From: Bacteroides sp.
GTDB lineage: Bacteria > Bacteroidota > Bacteroidia > Bacteroidales > SM23-62
DNA length: 47,672 nt
Direction: 5' to 3'
Assembly: GCA_030640625.1 (NCBI GenBank)
Contig: DAOWJB010000167.1
Coordinates: 1-47,672, forward strand
How positions within the stretch are numbered: the first letter of the stretch is position 1; each line of letters begins with the position of its first letter. The notes under the pieces are model-generated. The model was not told where the DNA came from, searched no databases, and saw only the letters and a list, made by a program, of their open reading frames with translations. The translations under genes and the position numbers were made by a program. This document shows, piece by piece, positions 25,101-32,675 of the stretch.

Positions 25101-25947
25101 ACTATACAAGGGCAAGGCATCTGTGACAAATGGCAATTTTTCGGTCAATTTTATCGTGCCAAAAGATATTTCCTATAATTATGACTATGGAAAATTAAGC
25201 TTTTATGCAGCTGACAATAGCGCAGATGCCAGTGGTTCATATGAACAGGTCATCATCGGCGGATCAGCCGATTCAGTTGCCAACGATACCGATGGTCCGG
25301 ATATTCAGATATACATGAATGATGAGCATTTTGTTTTCGGGGGTATGACGGACGCAGATCCTCAACTATTGGTGTTTGTCAGTGACAGCAACGGGATCAA
25401 TACCATCGGAAGCGGCATCGGGCATGACATCACCGCCATTATGGACCAGCAAACCACCCAGACAATTGTGCTGAATGACTTTTATGAAGCAGATACCGAT
25501 TCTTACCAGAGCGGCAAGATAAGGTACCCGTTAAAAAGCCTCGAAGCCGGACAACACCACCTCAAAGTCAAGGTCTGGGATGTTTACAACAACTCTTCGG
25601 AGCAATACATTGAATTTGTTGTAAACACCGAACAGGACCTGGTTTTGAAACATGTTTTGAATTACCCCAATCCCTTTACTACGCATACACAGTTTTTCTT
25701 CGAACACAATCAACCGGATACAGACCTGGAGGTGCTCATCCAGGTATTCACGGTCTCCGGGAAGCTTGTCAAAACCCTTGAACGGCAGGTAACCTCAACC
25801 GGTTACAGGAGTGCCCCAATAGATTGGGACGGACTCGATGATTTTGGCAGCAAAATCGGACGCGGTGTCTACCTCTACAGGTTGAAAGTCAGGACATCTC
25901 TTGGCCAGACCGCCGAAAAGTTTGAAAAGCTTGTAATATTAAATTAG
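22132..25947 (+). CDS. porU: Type IX secretion sortase PorU (C25 peptidase family)
   Basis: From ATG 22132 the product is 1271 residues, near the usual PorU size, with a signal peptide (MFSTRPIHIYIL to about residue 24). The C25 gingipain-like catalytic domain has His782 in YTGHGGENG and Cys816 in TATCEFSRF. The C-terminus has a Por-type sorting domain: YPNPF near 1180, then a beta strand set ending in KLVILN. PorU removes the C-terminal signal from type IX cargo at the outer membrane and attaches A-LPS. It is followed by porV, its known partner, after 52 bases. Confidence 0.95.
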   Translation: MFSTRPIHIYILNVILLVLPFSVSGQHNPGIRTLHWTPVKKMRVENENRDILHFKNATYDLNTLLPIFYEKLKIDNNYEYDIEIYNQVFQAVDISLIRNVDNLDKITGNISTENQIGTLRKEKYIQVNIIPLRKNARNGQVELLTSFGLRLIPRPSPKKSDMAITRQYANQSVLASGFWVSIKVEKDGIYQLSYEQLSDMGISNPANVRIYGNGGGMLPVSNQSFRHDDLLENTVYFDKGSDGVFNQGDHILFYGQGPDVWTYNESKQFFNKSIHDFASFSYYYLTSDLGAGKQMQVAESPGGPANYTATQYDDIRHHELDDINLIHSGLEWYGEHFDIVTEQSFMLDGPDILLTENVKVRINAVARASSTTSFQVSSNQTSIGSLQMAGTGLSSETLPYAQPDDKTFSFMPAADIKSITLRYNKNAASAQAWLNFITFNARCALSLQSNSLMFRDQRSVGPGRVSEFQVATAQDAVVWDITDPANASIMNTVKEGNTLKFTAATETLKVFIVFTGNGITPILEGDDVGPVPNQNLHGLQGRNYVVVSHPEYISFARSLAAHRHDRDGLDTVVVTPGQIYKEFSSGKPDVSAIRDFLKMLYDRAATQEDMPKYVLLYGDGSYHNKGRDENNTNFILTYQSPNSLSPVSSFVTDDFFGLLDDDEGGSSGLMDIGIGRFPVSTEEQARNAMTKTISYDQLDKMGDWRNVVCFIGDDQDYNLHMRQADELADYVETNYPSFSIGKIYLDAYPQISTPSGKRYPDVNEALNQRVNKGALIINYTGHGGENGLAHERILTINDIVSWQNRDKLPLFMTATCEFSRFDDYEHTSAGELVFLNPEGGGIALFSTTRLVYAGPNHVLNERFYEHVFTRDDQHRNYRLGDIMRLTKNDVSAGINKLNFTLLGDPAVELAYPKNRIRVLTINETDVTQATDTLKALGKVTITGSVEDELGNALSTFNGIIYPTVYDKKSEIKTLSNDGDPEMTFSLRDRILYKGKASVTNGNFSVNFIVPKDISYNYDYGKLSFYAADNSADASGSYEQVIIGGSADSVANDTDGPDIQIYMNDEHFVFGGMTDADPQLLVFVSDSNGINTIGSGIGHDITAIMDQQTTQTIVLNDFYEADTDSYQSGKIRYPLKSLEAGQHHLKVKVWDVYNNSSEQYIEFVVNTEQDLVLKHVLNYPNPFTTHTQFFFEHNQPDTDLEVLIQVFTVSGKLVKTLERQVTSTGYRSAPIDWDGLDDFGSKIGRGVYLYRLKVRTSLGQTAEKFEKLVILN

Positions 25948-25999
25948 AATAAACGTTAGATAGTAAATTTAATTTATCTTTGTTTCGCTTTAATTATAT

Positions 26000-27238
26000 A
26001 TGATGAAGTTTGTATCATTTAAAAGTATTTTTCTGCAAATACTTATATTGTTCTTTATTTCAGGGAGTTATGCAGTAGCACAAAACGGGACAGTCCCCAG
26101 CGGCCCACAACTCAATGCCATCCAGACAGCCGTACCATTTATGACAATCACACCGGATTCAAGGGCCGGGGGCATGGGGGATATTGGTGTTGCAAGTGAA
26201 CCCGATATCAATTCACAATACTGGAATTCTGCTAAATATCCATTCATGGAGAGCCAGGGCGGTGTAGCCCTCTCCTATACACCGTGGTTGAGGCAATTGA
26301 TCAATGATATTAACCTTGCTTACCTGGCCGGATTCTATAAGATCGATGACAAGCAGGTGATAAGCGCGGCTCTCAGGTATTTTTCGCTGGGACAAATAGT
26401 ATTCACAAATAATTACGGCACCCCCCAGGGAATTTATGTGCCCAATGAATTTGCCATCGATGCCGGTTATTCAAGGCTGCTGACGGATAATTTTTCCGGG
26501 GGAATTGTTTTCCGCTTCATCCGTTCTGACCTGACCGGCGGACAAATGGTCGGGGGTGGAGAGTCGAAAGCTGCAATAGCGATCGCGGGTGATCTGGGAT
26601 TTTATTACCGCTTGCCTGACCTGAGGCTGGGAAACAAGGACGGTATCCTTGGACTAGGCATGCAGATAGCCAATATGGGAAATAAGGTATCCTATACAGA
26701 AAACCAGGAGAAATCCTTCCTGCCCACCAACCTGAGACTGGGTGGATCATTTACGATTAACCTGGACGAGTACAACTCCATAGCCCTGATGGCTGATGTC
26801 AATAAATTACTGGTTCCCACACCACCCGTCTGGCTTACCGACAGTGTAGGAGCTCCTGTAAAGGACGCGGATGGCAACCAGGTCATTGAGTATGGTAAAA
26901 ATCCATATGTCTCTGTTCCGGTTGGTATGTTCCAGTCCTTCTATGATGCACCCGGCGTGATCATGGATGACGGAAGCAGGAGCGTAGCCCGAGAGGAGAT
27001 TAATGAAATTACTTACAGTGTGGGTATGGAATACTGGTACCGTAAACAGTTTGCGATCAGGGGAGGCTATTTCCATGAACACTCGACAAAAGGTAACCGT
27101 AAATATTTCACCGTGGGAATGGGACTCAGGTTGAATGTATTTGCACTTGATTTCTCCTACCTGATCCCGGTAAAACAACAAAACCCCCTGGCCAATACCC
27201 TGCGTTTTACGTTGGGCTTTGAGTTCGGCGGTAAGTAG
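26000..27238 (+). CDS. porV: Type IX secretion outer-membrane protein PorV (LptO)
   Basis: A 412-residue protein with an N-terminal signal peptide ending around VAQNG. The mature part begins with AIQTAVPFMTITPDSRAGGMGD, seen at residues 40-62, the standard PorV motif, and ends as a FadL-like barrel with LRFTLGFEFGGK. PorV shuttles cargo to PorU and takes part in deacylating LPS for anchoring. TATCTTTG at 25975-25982 is a possible extra -7 box, but no matching -33 box was found, so cotranscription with porU seems likely. Confidence 0.94.
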   Translation: MMKFVSFKSIFLQILILFFISGSYAVAQNGTVPSGPQLNAIQTAVPFMTITPDSRAGGMGDIGVASEPDINSQYWNSAKYPFMESQGGVALSYTPWLRQLINDINLAYLAGFYKIDDKQVISAALRYFSLGQIVFTNNYGTPQGIYVPNEFAIDAGYSRLLTDNFSGGIVFRFIRSDLTGGQMVGGGESKAAIAIAGDLGFYYRLPDLRLGNKDGILGLGMQIANMGNKVSYTENQEKSFLPTNLRLGGSFTINLDEYNSIALMADVNKLLVPTPPVWLTDSVGAPVKDADGNQVIEYGKNPYVSVPVGMFQSFYDAPGVIMDDGSRSVAREEINEITYSVGMEYWYRKQFAIRGGYFHEHSTKGNRKYFTVGMGLRLNVFALDFSYLIPVKQQNPLANTLRFTLGFEFGGK

Positions 27239-27259
27239 CAGCAAGCAAAAACCATTATA

Positions 27260-27739
27260 ATGAATTTCAGGATCGGTGTCGGCTATGATGTCCACCGGCT
27301 CGAGGAAGGTCTTCCGTTTGTCCTCGGGGGAGTCAGCCTGTCTCATTCCAAGGGTGTCGTGAGTCATTCTGACGGGGATGTATTGATCCATGCCATCTGT
27401 GATGCTTTGCTGGGAGCACTGGCATTGGGGGACATTGGGACCCATTTCCCCGATACCGATGAAGAATTCAAAGGCATTGACAGCAAAATCCTGCTGAAAA
27501 AAACCATCAATATGATCCGTTTCCATGGCTATGATATCTCTAACCTTGACACTACGATATGCCTGCAGAAACCGAAGATCAGTAAACATATCCCGGAAAT
27601 GATAAAAACCCTCTCCAGGGTAATAGATATAGATCAACACCAGGTTTCCGTAAAAGCGACCACGACTGAAAAGCTTGGATTTGTAGGAGATGAGAGTGGT
27701 GTTTCCGCATACGCCGTTGTACTTATTGAAAAAATCTGA
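27260..27739 (+). CDS. ispF: 2-C-methyl-D-erythritol 2,4-cyclodiphosphate synthase
   Basis: A 159-residue protein of standard size. Zinc ligands and motifs: GYDVHRLEEG with Asp10 and His12, SHSDGDVLIHAICDALLGAL, and a C-terminal TTTEKLGFVGDESGVSAYAVVLI. It forms trimers and makes the cyclic diphosphate in the MEP isoprenoid pathway. It follows porV by 21 bases on the same strand, so it may share the secretion transcript. Confidence 0.95.
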   Translation: MNFRIGVGYDVHRLEEGLPFVLGGVSLSHSKGVVSHSDGDVLIHAICDALLGALALGDIGTHFPDTDEEFKGIDSKILLKKTINMIRFHGYDISNLDTTICLQKPKISKHIPEMIKTLSRVIDIDQHQVSVKATTTEKLGFVGDESGVSAYAVVLIEKI

Positions 27740-27790
27740 TTTTCTCCTGTCATTCCTCTGTAAAAATTTTAATTTTGTTCAATACAAATA

Positions 27791-27820
27791 ACAATTTTAA
27801 ATTGTATCAATCGCATTGAT
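27791..27820. promoter_or_regulatory. Two abutting 15-bp palindromes before a start codon
   Basis: ACAATTT-T-AAATTGT (27791-27805) and ATCAAT-CGC-ATTGAT (27806-27820) touch each other and end exactly at the ATG of 27821. They lie in the expected leader and could be DNA operators or RNA hairpins hiding the start. TAATTTTG just upstream (27770s) is a possible -7 box. Confidence 0.5.
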
Positions 27821-28180
27821 ATGTCAAAGAATGTTGTGCTCGGAGCCAGTCCCAATCCCTCAAGGTACTCCAACAAGGTGGTAAGAAGCCTGTTGAAACG
27901 TGAACACGAGGTGGTACCTGTGGGAACAAAACCCGGAGAAATAAAAGAGATTGAAATCCTGATGGGAATGCCGGATATACCTGATGTTGATACCGTGATA
28001 CTATACCTGGCTCCAGGCCGGCAGCCTGATTATTATGATTATGTGATCAGCCTGAAGCCACGCCGCGTGATCTTTAATCCGGGAACAACCAACCAGGAAT
28101 TCATGGATCTCCTCAATGAAAAAGATATTAAAACCGTGGAGGATTGTGCCCTGATCATGCTGAACTCAGGGGAGTATTAA
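27821..28180 (+). CDS. CoA-binding domain protein
   Basis: A 119-residue protein consisting of one CoA-binding Rossmann domain of the YccU/CoA_binding_2 type. It begins VVLGASPNPSRYSNKV and contains VIFNPGTTNQEFMDLL, then VEDCALIMLNSGEY at the end. Relatives bind CoA or nucleotides; no reaction is established for the small form. Its start is covered by two palindromes, suggesting tight control. It is separated from ispF by 81 bases. Confidence 0.85.
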   Translation: MSKNVVLGASPNPSRYSNKVVRSLLKREHEVVPVGTKPGEIKEIEILMGMPDIPDVDTVILYLAPGRQPDYYDYVISLKPRRVIFNPGTTNQEFMDLLNEKDIKTVEDCALIMLNSGEY

Positions 28181-28194
28181 CGATCCGGGAGGGA

Positions 28195-28662
28195 TCATAA
28201 ACCTATCTTTGTATAAACAGCCAATACATTTTCTACCAAACCACTGCCATCGTCAACCGTGTAGGACCAAATAATCTCATCCCAGCCTTTCTGTACCTCA
28301 GCACTGCCCTGAAATGTCCACCCACCCTGCAGTACCTGGTATCCAAGGGCAAGGGTAGTTCCATCCAGACTTGCCTCGGCATAAATATCATTCCCCAGGC
28401 CGTGGAAAAAATAAATCCTTACCATGTCCGGCTTGTCGGGATGCTTCTCAATCTCAACCCAGTAAATTTCTTCTTCGGATTTTATTGGACTGGATTCCTC
28501 CTCAACTTTCCAGGTATCCACCAGTTTATCCCGATCATCACCACTGTCAAGGTCCGACAGCAGGTCTTCGCAGGAATATAACAGGACTGCCAGTGAGATC
28601 AGGATGCCGGCCAATCTCATGATATTAAGATTGTTCTTTCTTGTATCCATGAACTTAATCAT
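28195..28662 (-). CDS. Small lipoprotein of unknown function, coupled to hutU
   Basis: Up to 155 residues. Starts are possible at 28662 (ATG overlapping the hutU stop as ATGA), 28650 or 28620. The overlap suggests translational coupling and favours 28662 or 28650. The lipoprotein leader is RLAGILISLAVLLYSC with lipid Cys at residue 31 counting from 28662. The mature part has acidic stretch DLLSDLDSGDDRDK and then a lipocalin-like beta pattern (DTWKVEEE, GGWTFQGSAEVQKGWDE). I do not recognise a family. Its position makes a link with histidine degradation possible, but readthrough placement is as likely. Confidence 0.7.
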   Translation of the reverse strand: MIKFMDTRKNNLNIMRLAGILISLAVLLYSCEDLLSDLDSGDDRDKLVDTWKVEEESSPIKSEEEIYWVEIEKHPDKPDMVRIYFFHGLGNDIYAEASLDGTTLALGYQVLQGGWTFQGSAEVQKGWDEIIWSYTVDDGSGLVENVLAVYTKIGL

Positions 28663-30677
28663 TCATTATCAATTACACTTTCTACGATTTCATCATCCAC
28701 AAGGTTCGGAATGGTTACTTTCAGGTCCGGAAACCGGTCCATCTCCCGCTCAATGGCAAACATGGCTGATTCATTCCGGGCCCAGCTCCTTCTGGCAATA
28801 CCGTTGTTCACATCCCAGAAGAGCATGTTTTCCAACCTGCGTTCTGCTTCTGGCGTACCATCCAAAACCATGCCAAAACCACCATTGATAACCTCTCCCC
28901 AGCCAACACCTCCGCCATTATGCAAGGATACCCAGGTAGCCCCGCGGAAAGCATCCCCGATCACATTCTGGACGGCCATATCTGCAGTGAAACTTGATCC
29001 ATCATAGATATTTGATGTTTCCCTGTATGGGGAATCTGTACCACTTACATCGTGATGGTCACGTCCGATTACCACAGGAGCAGAAATGCGTCTGGAACGA
29101 ATGGCATCATTGAAGGCCCTGGCAATCTTAACCCGGCCCTCTGCATCAGCATAGAGGATACGGGCCTTGGATCCCACCACCAGATTATTTTTCCCTGCCT
29201 CGCGGATCCAGTTTAAATTATCCAGGAGCTGGTTTCGGATCCGGGCAGGTGAGTTCCTGCTCATATTTTCCAGCACCTCAGTGGCAATTTCATCGGTTAC
29301 CTCAAGGTCTTCCCTGCTTGAGGAGCAACAAACCCAGCGAAAAGGGCCGAAACCATAATCAAAGAACAGGGGTCCCATAATATCCTGTACATATGAAGGA
29401 TACCGGTAAATACCCTGGGACTTAAAAACGTCTGCTCCTGCCCTGCCGGCTTCCAGCAGAAAAGCATTCCCGTAATCCCAGAAATACATTCCACGGCCTG
29501 AAAGCACATTGATTGCCCTGACCTGTCGCTTCAGGGATTCCCCAACGAGTCGCCGAAAAGTATCCGGCTGCTCAGCCATCATCCTGTTTGCATCTTCATA
29601 GGACAGGTCAACCGGATAATACCCTCCGGCATAAGGATTATGGAGGGATGTCTGATCGGATCCGAGCTGTACCTCCACATCCTCTTTCACAAGTTTCTCC
29701 CAAAGGTCAACAACGTTCCCCTGGTAGGCCAGGGATACAGCCTCCTTTTGCCGGCGGGCTTTTTCCATCCTTAACAACATCTTGTCCAGATCTGCATGAA
29801 CTTCCGACACCCATCCCTGGCTATGCCGGGTTTTAATGGCTTTCGGATTGATCTCGGCAACCATGCAAATGCCGCCGGCGATCTCTGTTGCTCTTGGCTG
29901 AGCCCCGGACATACCTCCAAGTCCGGAACTGACAAACACCTGTCCCCCAAGGTCATCCCCTTCCTTTTCAGATTTCATCCGGCCTGCATTCAGTATGGTA
30001 ATAACTGTGCCGTGGACGATTCCCTGTGGACCAATATACATGAACGAACCAGCTGTCATTTGTCCGTATTGACTGACCCCCAGGGCACTGAACCTTTCAT
30101 AGTCATCGGGTGAAGAATAATTGGGTATGACCATGCCATTGGTGACTACCACCCTGGGAGCTTCCGTATGAGATGGGAACAATCCCATGGGATGTCCTGA
30201 ATACAGCACCAGGGTCTGATGATCAGTCATGCCGGCCAGGTATCTCATGGTCAGCCTGTACTGGGCCCAGTTTTGAAATACGGCCCCGTTCCCTCCATAA
30301 GTGATCAGCTCATGGGGATGCTGAGCTACTGCATCATCAAGGTTATTGCTCAGCATAAGCATTACGGCAGCAGCCTGCTTTGAGCGATGAGGATAAGCCT
30401 GGATATCACGCGCATAAATCTTATAATCAGGACGGTATCGATACATGTAAATCCTCCCATAATCCCTCAACTCATCCGCAAATTCCCTGGCCAGGATCCT
30501 GTGATGTTTTCCGGGGAAATATCGCAGGGCATTCCGGAGGGCCAGTTTCTTTTCCTCTCCTGATAATATATCTTTTCTCCTGGGAGCGTGGTTTATATCC
30601 GGATCAAAAGGCCTTACCGGAGGCAGTTCATCCGGGATACCTCCCATGACTGCCCTCCTGAATTCTTTTTCTGTCAT
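28659..30677 (-). CDS. hutU: Urocanate hydratase
   Basis: From ATG 30677 the protein has 672 residues, matching the long form of urocanase. NAD+-binding and active-site motifs: YGGNGAVFQNW, LYSGHPMGLFPSH, GLGGMSGAQP, DYGFGPFRWVCCSSSREDL and a C-terminal SLHNGGGVGWGE. It converts urocanate to imidazolone propionate in histidine catabolism, in the cytoplasm. hutH, hutI and the formimidoyl transferase are not in the window. A TAAATTTG box lies on minus at 30696-30703. The stop overlaps the lipoprotein start. Confidence 0.95.
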   Translation of the reverse strand: MTEKEFRRAVMGGIPDELPPVRPFDPDINHAPRRKDILSGEEKKLALRNALRYFPGKHHRILAREFADELRDYGRIYMYRYRPDYKIYARDIQAYPHRSKQAAAVMLMLSNNLDDAVAQHPHELITYGGNGAVFQNWAQYRLTMRYLAGMTDHQTLVLYSGHPMGLFPSHTEAPRVVVTNGMVIPNYSSPDDYERFSALGVSQYGQMTAGSFMYIGPQGIVHGTVITILNAGRMKSEKEGDDLGGQVFVSSGLGGMSGAQPRATEIAGGICMVAEINPKAIKTRHSQGWVSEVHADLDKMLLRMEKARRQKEAVSLAYQGNVVDLWEKLVKEDVEVQLGSDQTSLHNPYAGGYYPVDLSYEDANRMMAEQPDTFRRLVGESLKRQVRAINVLSGRGMYFWDYGNAFLLEAGRAGADVFKSQGIYRYPSYVQDIMGPLFFDYGFGPFRWVCCSSSREDLEVTDEIATEVLENMSRNSPARIRNQLLDNLNWIREAGKNNLVVGSKARILYADAEGRVKIARAFNDAIRSRRISAPVVIGRDHHDVSGTDSPYRETSNIYDGSSFTADMAVQNVIGDAFRGATWVSLHNGGGVGWGEVINGGFGMVLDGTPEAERRLENMLFWDVNNGIARRSWARNESAMFAIEREMDRFPDLKVTIPNLVDDEIVESVIDNE

Positions 30678-30759
30678 TATTTCATACTTCTTGTGCAAAT
30701 TTAAGAACAAATCATGTCAAGTTTTATATTCTAGAACAAATATGTGGATTGGATTGAAT

Positions 30760-30791
30760 TTTGCAATACTGCCAGCAGAATAGTAATTTTA
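30760..30791 (+). promoter_or_regulatory. Possible promoter of the lemA operon
   Basis: TTTG (30760-30763) and TAATTTTA (30784-30791) are 20 bases apart; the last base departs from TAnnTTTG. Start point would be about 20 bases before the lemA ATG. Confidence 0.35.
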
Positions 30792-30816
30792 TTAATCCAT
30801 TATTAATACCCGATAT

Positions 30817-31407
30817 ATGAAACTTAGAAGAAAACAATTTATTTACTTGCTCCTGCTGGCAGGTATCCTCCCCTTTCTTTCATCCTGCAGTTATAACCGC
30901 ATGATTGAAATGGATGAAGCAGTTGCCGGACAATGGGCCCAGGTTGAGAATGCATACCAGCGCAGGGCCGATCTTATTCCCAACCTGGTAAATACCGTCA
31001 AAGGATACGCAGATTTTGAGAAGGAAACCCTGACCCAGGTGATTGAAGCACGGGCCAAAGCCACCAGTGTTACAGTCAACGCGGAGAATCTTGATGCACA
31101 GGCGCTCCAGCAATTCCAGAGTGCCCAGGATGGATTAAGCTCTGCCCTCTCAAAACTGATGGTTGTGGTGGAAAGATACCCCGACCTGAAAGCCAACCAG
31201 AACTTCCTGGATCTGCAGGCACAGCTGGAAGGCACGGAAAACCGCATAGCCGTTGAAAGACGGAAGTTCAATGATGCCACACGAAACTACAATACCTTTA
31301 TCAGGAGATTCCCAACAAATATCGTTGCAGCGATATTCGGATTTGACAAGAAAGGTTATTTCGAGGCAGCCGAAGGAAGTGAACAGGTACCAACTGTAGA
31401 ATTTTAA
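30817..31407 (+). CDS. lemA: LemA family lipoprotein
   Basis: A 196-residue protein. The leader ends LSSC (lipid Cys around residue 24), then follow the LemA helices: VENAYQRRADLIPNLVNTVKG, EARAKATS, LMVVVERYPDLKANQNFLDLQ and EGTENRIAVERRKFND. LemA folds as a long antiparallel helical bundle on the membrane; its function is poorly defined. The gene leads a compact run with two TPM-domain genes, the recurring LemA-TPM arrangement in bacteria, and is 3 bases from the next gene. Confidence 0.94.
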   Translation: MKLRRKQFIYLLLLAGILPFLSSCSYNRMIEMDEAVAGQWAQVENAYQRRADLIPNLVNTVKGYADFEKETLTQVIEARAKATSVTVNAENLDAQALQQFQSAQDGLSSALSKLMVVVERYPDLKANQNFLDLQAQLEGTENRIAVERRKFNDATRNYNTFIRRFPTNIVAAIFGFDKKGYFEAAEGSEQVPTVEF

Positions 31408-31410
31408 GCC

Positions 31411-31863
31411 ATGCAACCATCCAATTTTTTCAGCAGCGATCAGAAAAAAATGATCGGGCAAGCCATCCGCGATGCGGAGCTGGATACCTCAGGGGAGATC
31501 CGGGTCCACATAGAACGGAGCTGCAAAGGAGATGTCCTCGACCGGGGGGCCTACCTTTTTGAAAAGCTGGGTATGCACAAAACAGCAAAACGAAATGGTG
31601 TTTTGTTCTACCTGGCTATCGATAACCACAGGTTTGCCATCCTTGGCGATGCGGGGATCAATGCCGTTACGCCCGATGATTTCTGGGACAACATCAAGGA
31701 TAAGATGCAGGAAGAATTTCGAGAGGATCGATTTACTGAGGGACTGGAACAGGGGATCCGGATGGCAGGGGCACAGTTAAAGGTACATTTCCCCTACCAG
31801 GACGATGATATAAATGAATTACCCGATGATATATCCTTCGGGGACCAACAGGAGGAAAAGTGA
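31411..31863 (+). CDS. TPM (TLP18.3/Psb32/MOLO-1) domain protein, soluble
   Basis: A 150-residue protein with no signal peptide: the TPM domain covers nearly the whole length. Marks are SGEIRVHIERSCKGD, DRGAYLFEKLGMHKTAKRNG, FYLAIDNHRFAILGDAGI and GLEQGIRMAGAQL. TPM domains in plants repair photosystem II and some have phosphatase activity; the bacterial role is unknown. Start is 3 bases after lemA and its stop overlaps the next start as GTGA. It likely forms a complex or pathway with the two neighbours. Confidence 0.88.
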   Translation: MQPSNFFSSDQKKMIGQAIRDAELDTSGEIRVHIERSCKGDVLDRGAYLFEKLGMHKTAKRNGVLFYLAIDNHRFAILGDAGINAVTPDDFWDNIKDKMQEEFREDRFTEGLEQGIRMAGAQLKVHFPYQDDDINELPDDISFGDQQEEK

Positions 31864-32657
31864 AAAAACTGATCATCATATTACTGGCTGGCCTGGTTCT
31901 GGCCTCCGTTAGTTCCGGACAGGATATACCTGATCCAATGCAACCTCCCCGTATGGTAAATGATTTCTCCGGACTGCTCAAACCCGATGAGGGTGAACAG
32001 CTGGAGCAGAAATTGCAGGAATTCTACTATGAAACTTCCACACAGCTCTATATTGTTATCCTGGATGATATTGCAGGCTACGATATCGCAGATTATACCT
32101 TCCAGCTGGGGGATAAGTGGGGCGTAGGAACCAAAGATAAGGACAACGGGGCGGTAATCCTGCTGAACCCCTCACCCGACAGACAACACGGTGATGTATA
32201 TATCGCTACCGGTTACGGGCTGGAGGGGGCCGTTCCTGATGCTATCGCCAACCGGATCATCGATTATGATATGGTCCCTCATTTTAAGCAACTTGATTAT
32301 TATGGTGGACTGGAGGCGGCAACCAATACATTGATCGATATTACCAGGGGTGAATACACGGCTGATGAATACCTGCAACGAAAACAGGAAGGGAGCCCTG
32401 CTGTCGCTCCATTTTTCATATTCATATTTTTAGTTATCCTCTTTTCCATCATTGGCCGGGCAAGATCGGCAAGACAATATGCCATGGGACACAATGTACC
32501 CTTCTTGCTGGCCCTTTTCATGGCCAGCGGTGCAGGCAGGTCCCATTCAGGCAGCTTTGGCAACTTCCGCTCCGGTGGTGGCGGTTTTAGCGGCGGTGGC
32601 TTTGGCGGCGGCGGCGGTGGCAGCTTTGGCGGCGGTGGTGCCGGAGGTTCCTGGTGA
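31860..32657 (+). CDS. TPM domain membrane protein with glycine-rich tail (YgcG-like)
   Basis: A 265-residue protein starting at GTG 31860, overlapping the previous stop; GGAGG sits just upstream. Signal peptide (about 1-20), TPM domain (about 30-170, with VNDFSGLLKPDE, DKDNGAVILLNP and ATGYGLEGAVPDAIANRI), a membrane helix (about 180-196) and a low-complexity Gly/Ser tail ending GGAGGSW. The organisation is that of YgcG-family proteins, thought to be envelope-located, with the tail perhaps in the membrane or exposed. Operon with lemA. Confidence 0.9.
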   Translation: MKKLIIILLAGLVLASVSSGQDIPDPMQPPRMVNDFSGLLKPDEGEQLEQKLQEFYYETSTQLYIVILDDIAGYDIADYTFQLGDKWGVGTKDKDNGAVILLNPSPDRQHGDVYIATGYGLEGAVPDAIANRIIDYDMVPHFKQLDYYGGLEAATNTLIDITRGEYTADEYLQRKQEGSPAVAPFFIFIFLVILFSIIGRARSARQYAMGHNVPFLLALFMASGAGRSHSGSFGNFRSGGGGFSGGGFGGGGGGSFGGGGAGGSW

Positions 32658-32675
32658 TGAAGACATGGGTTTAAT

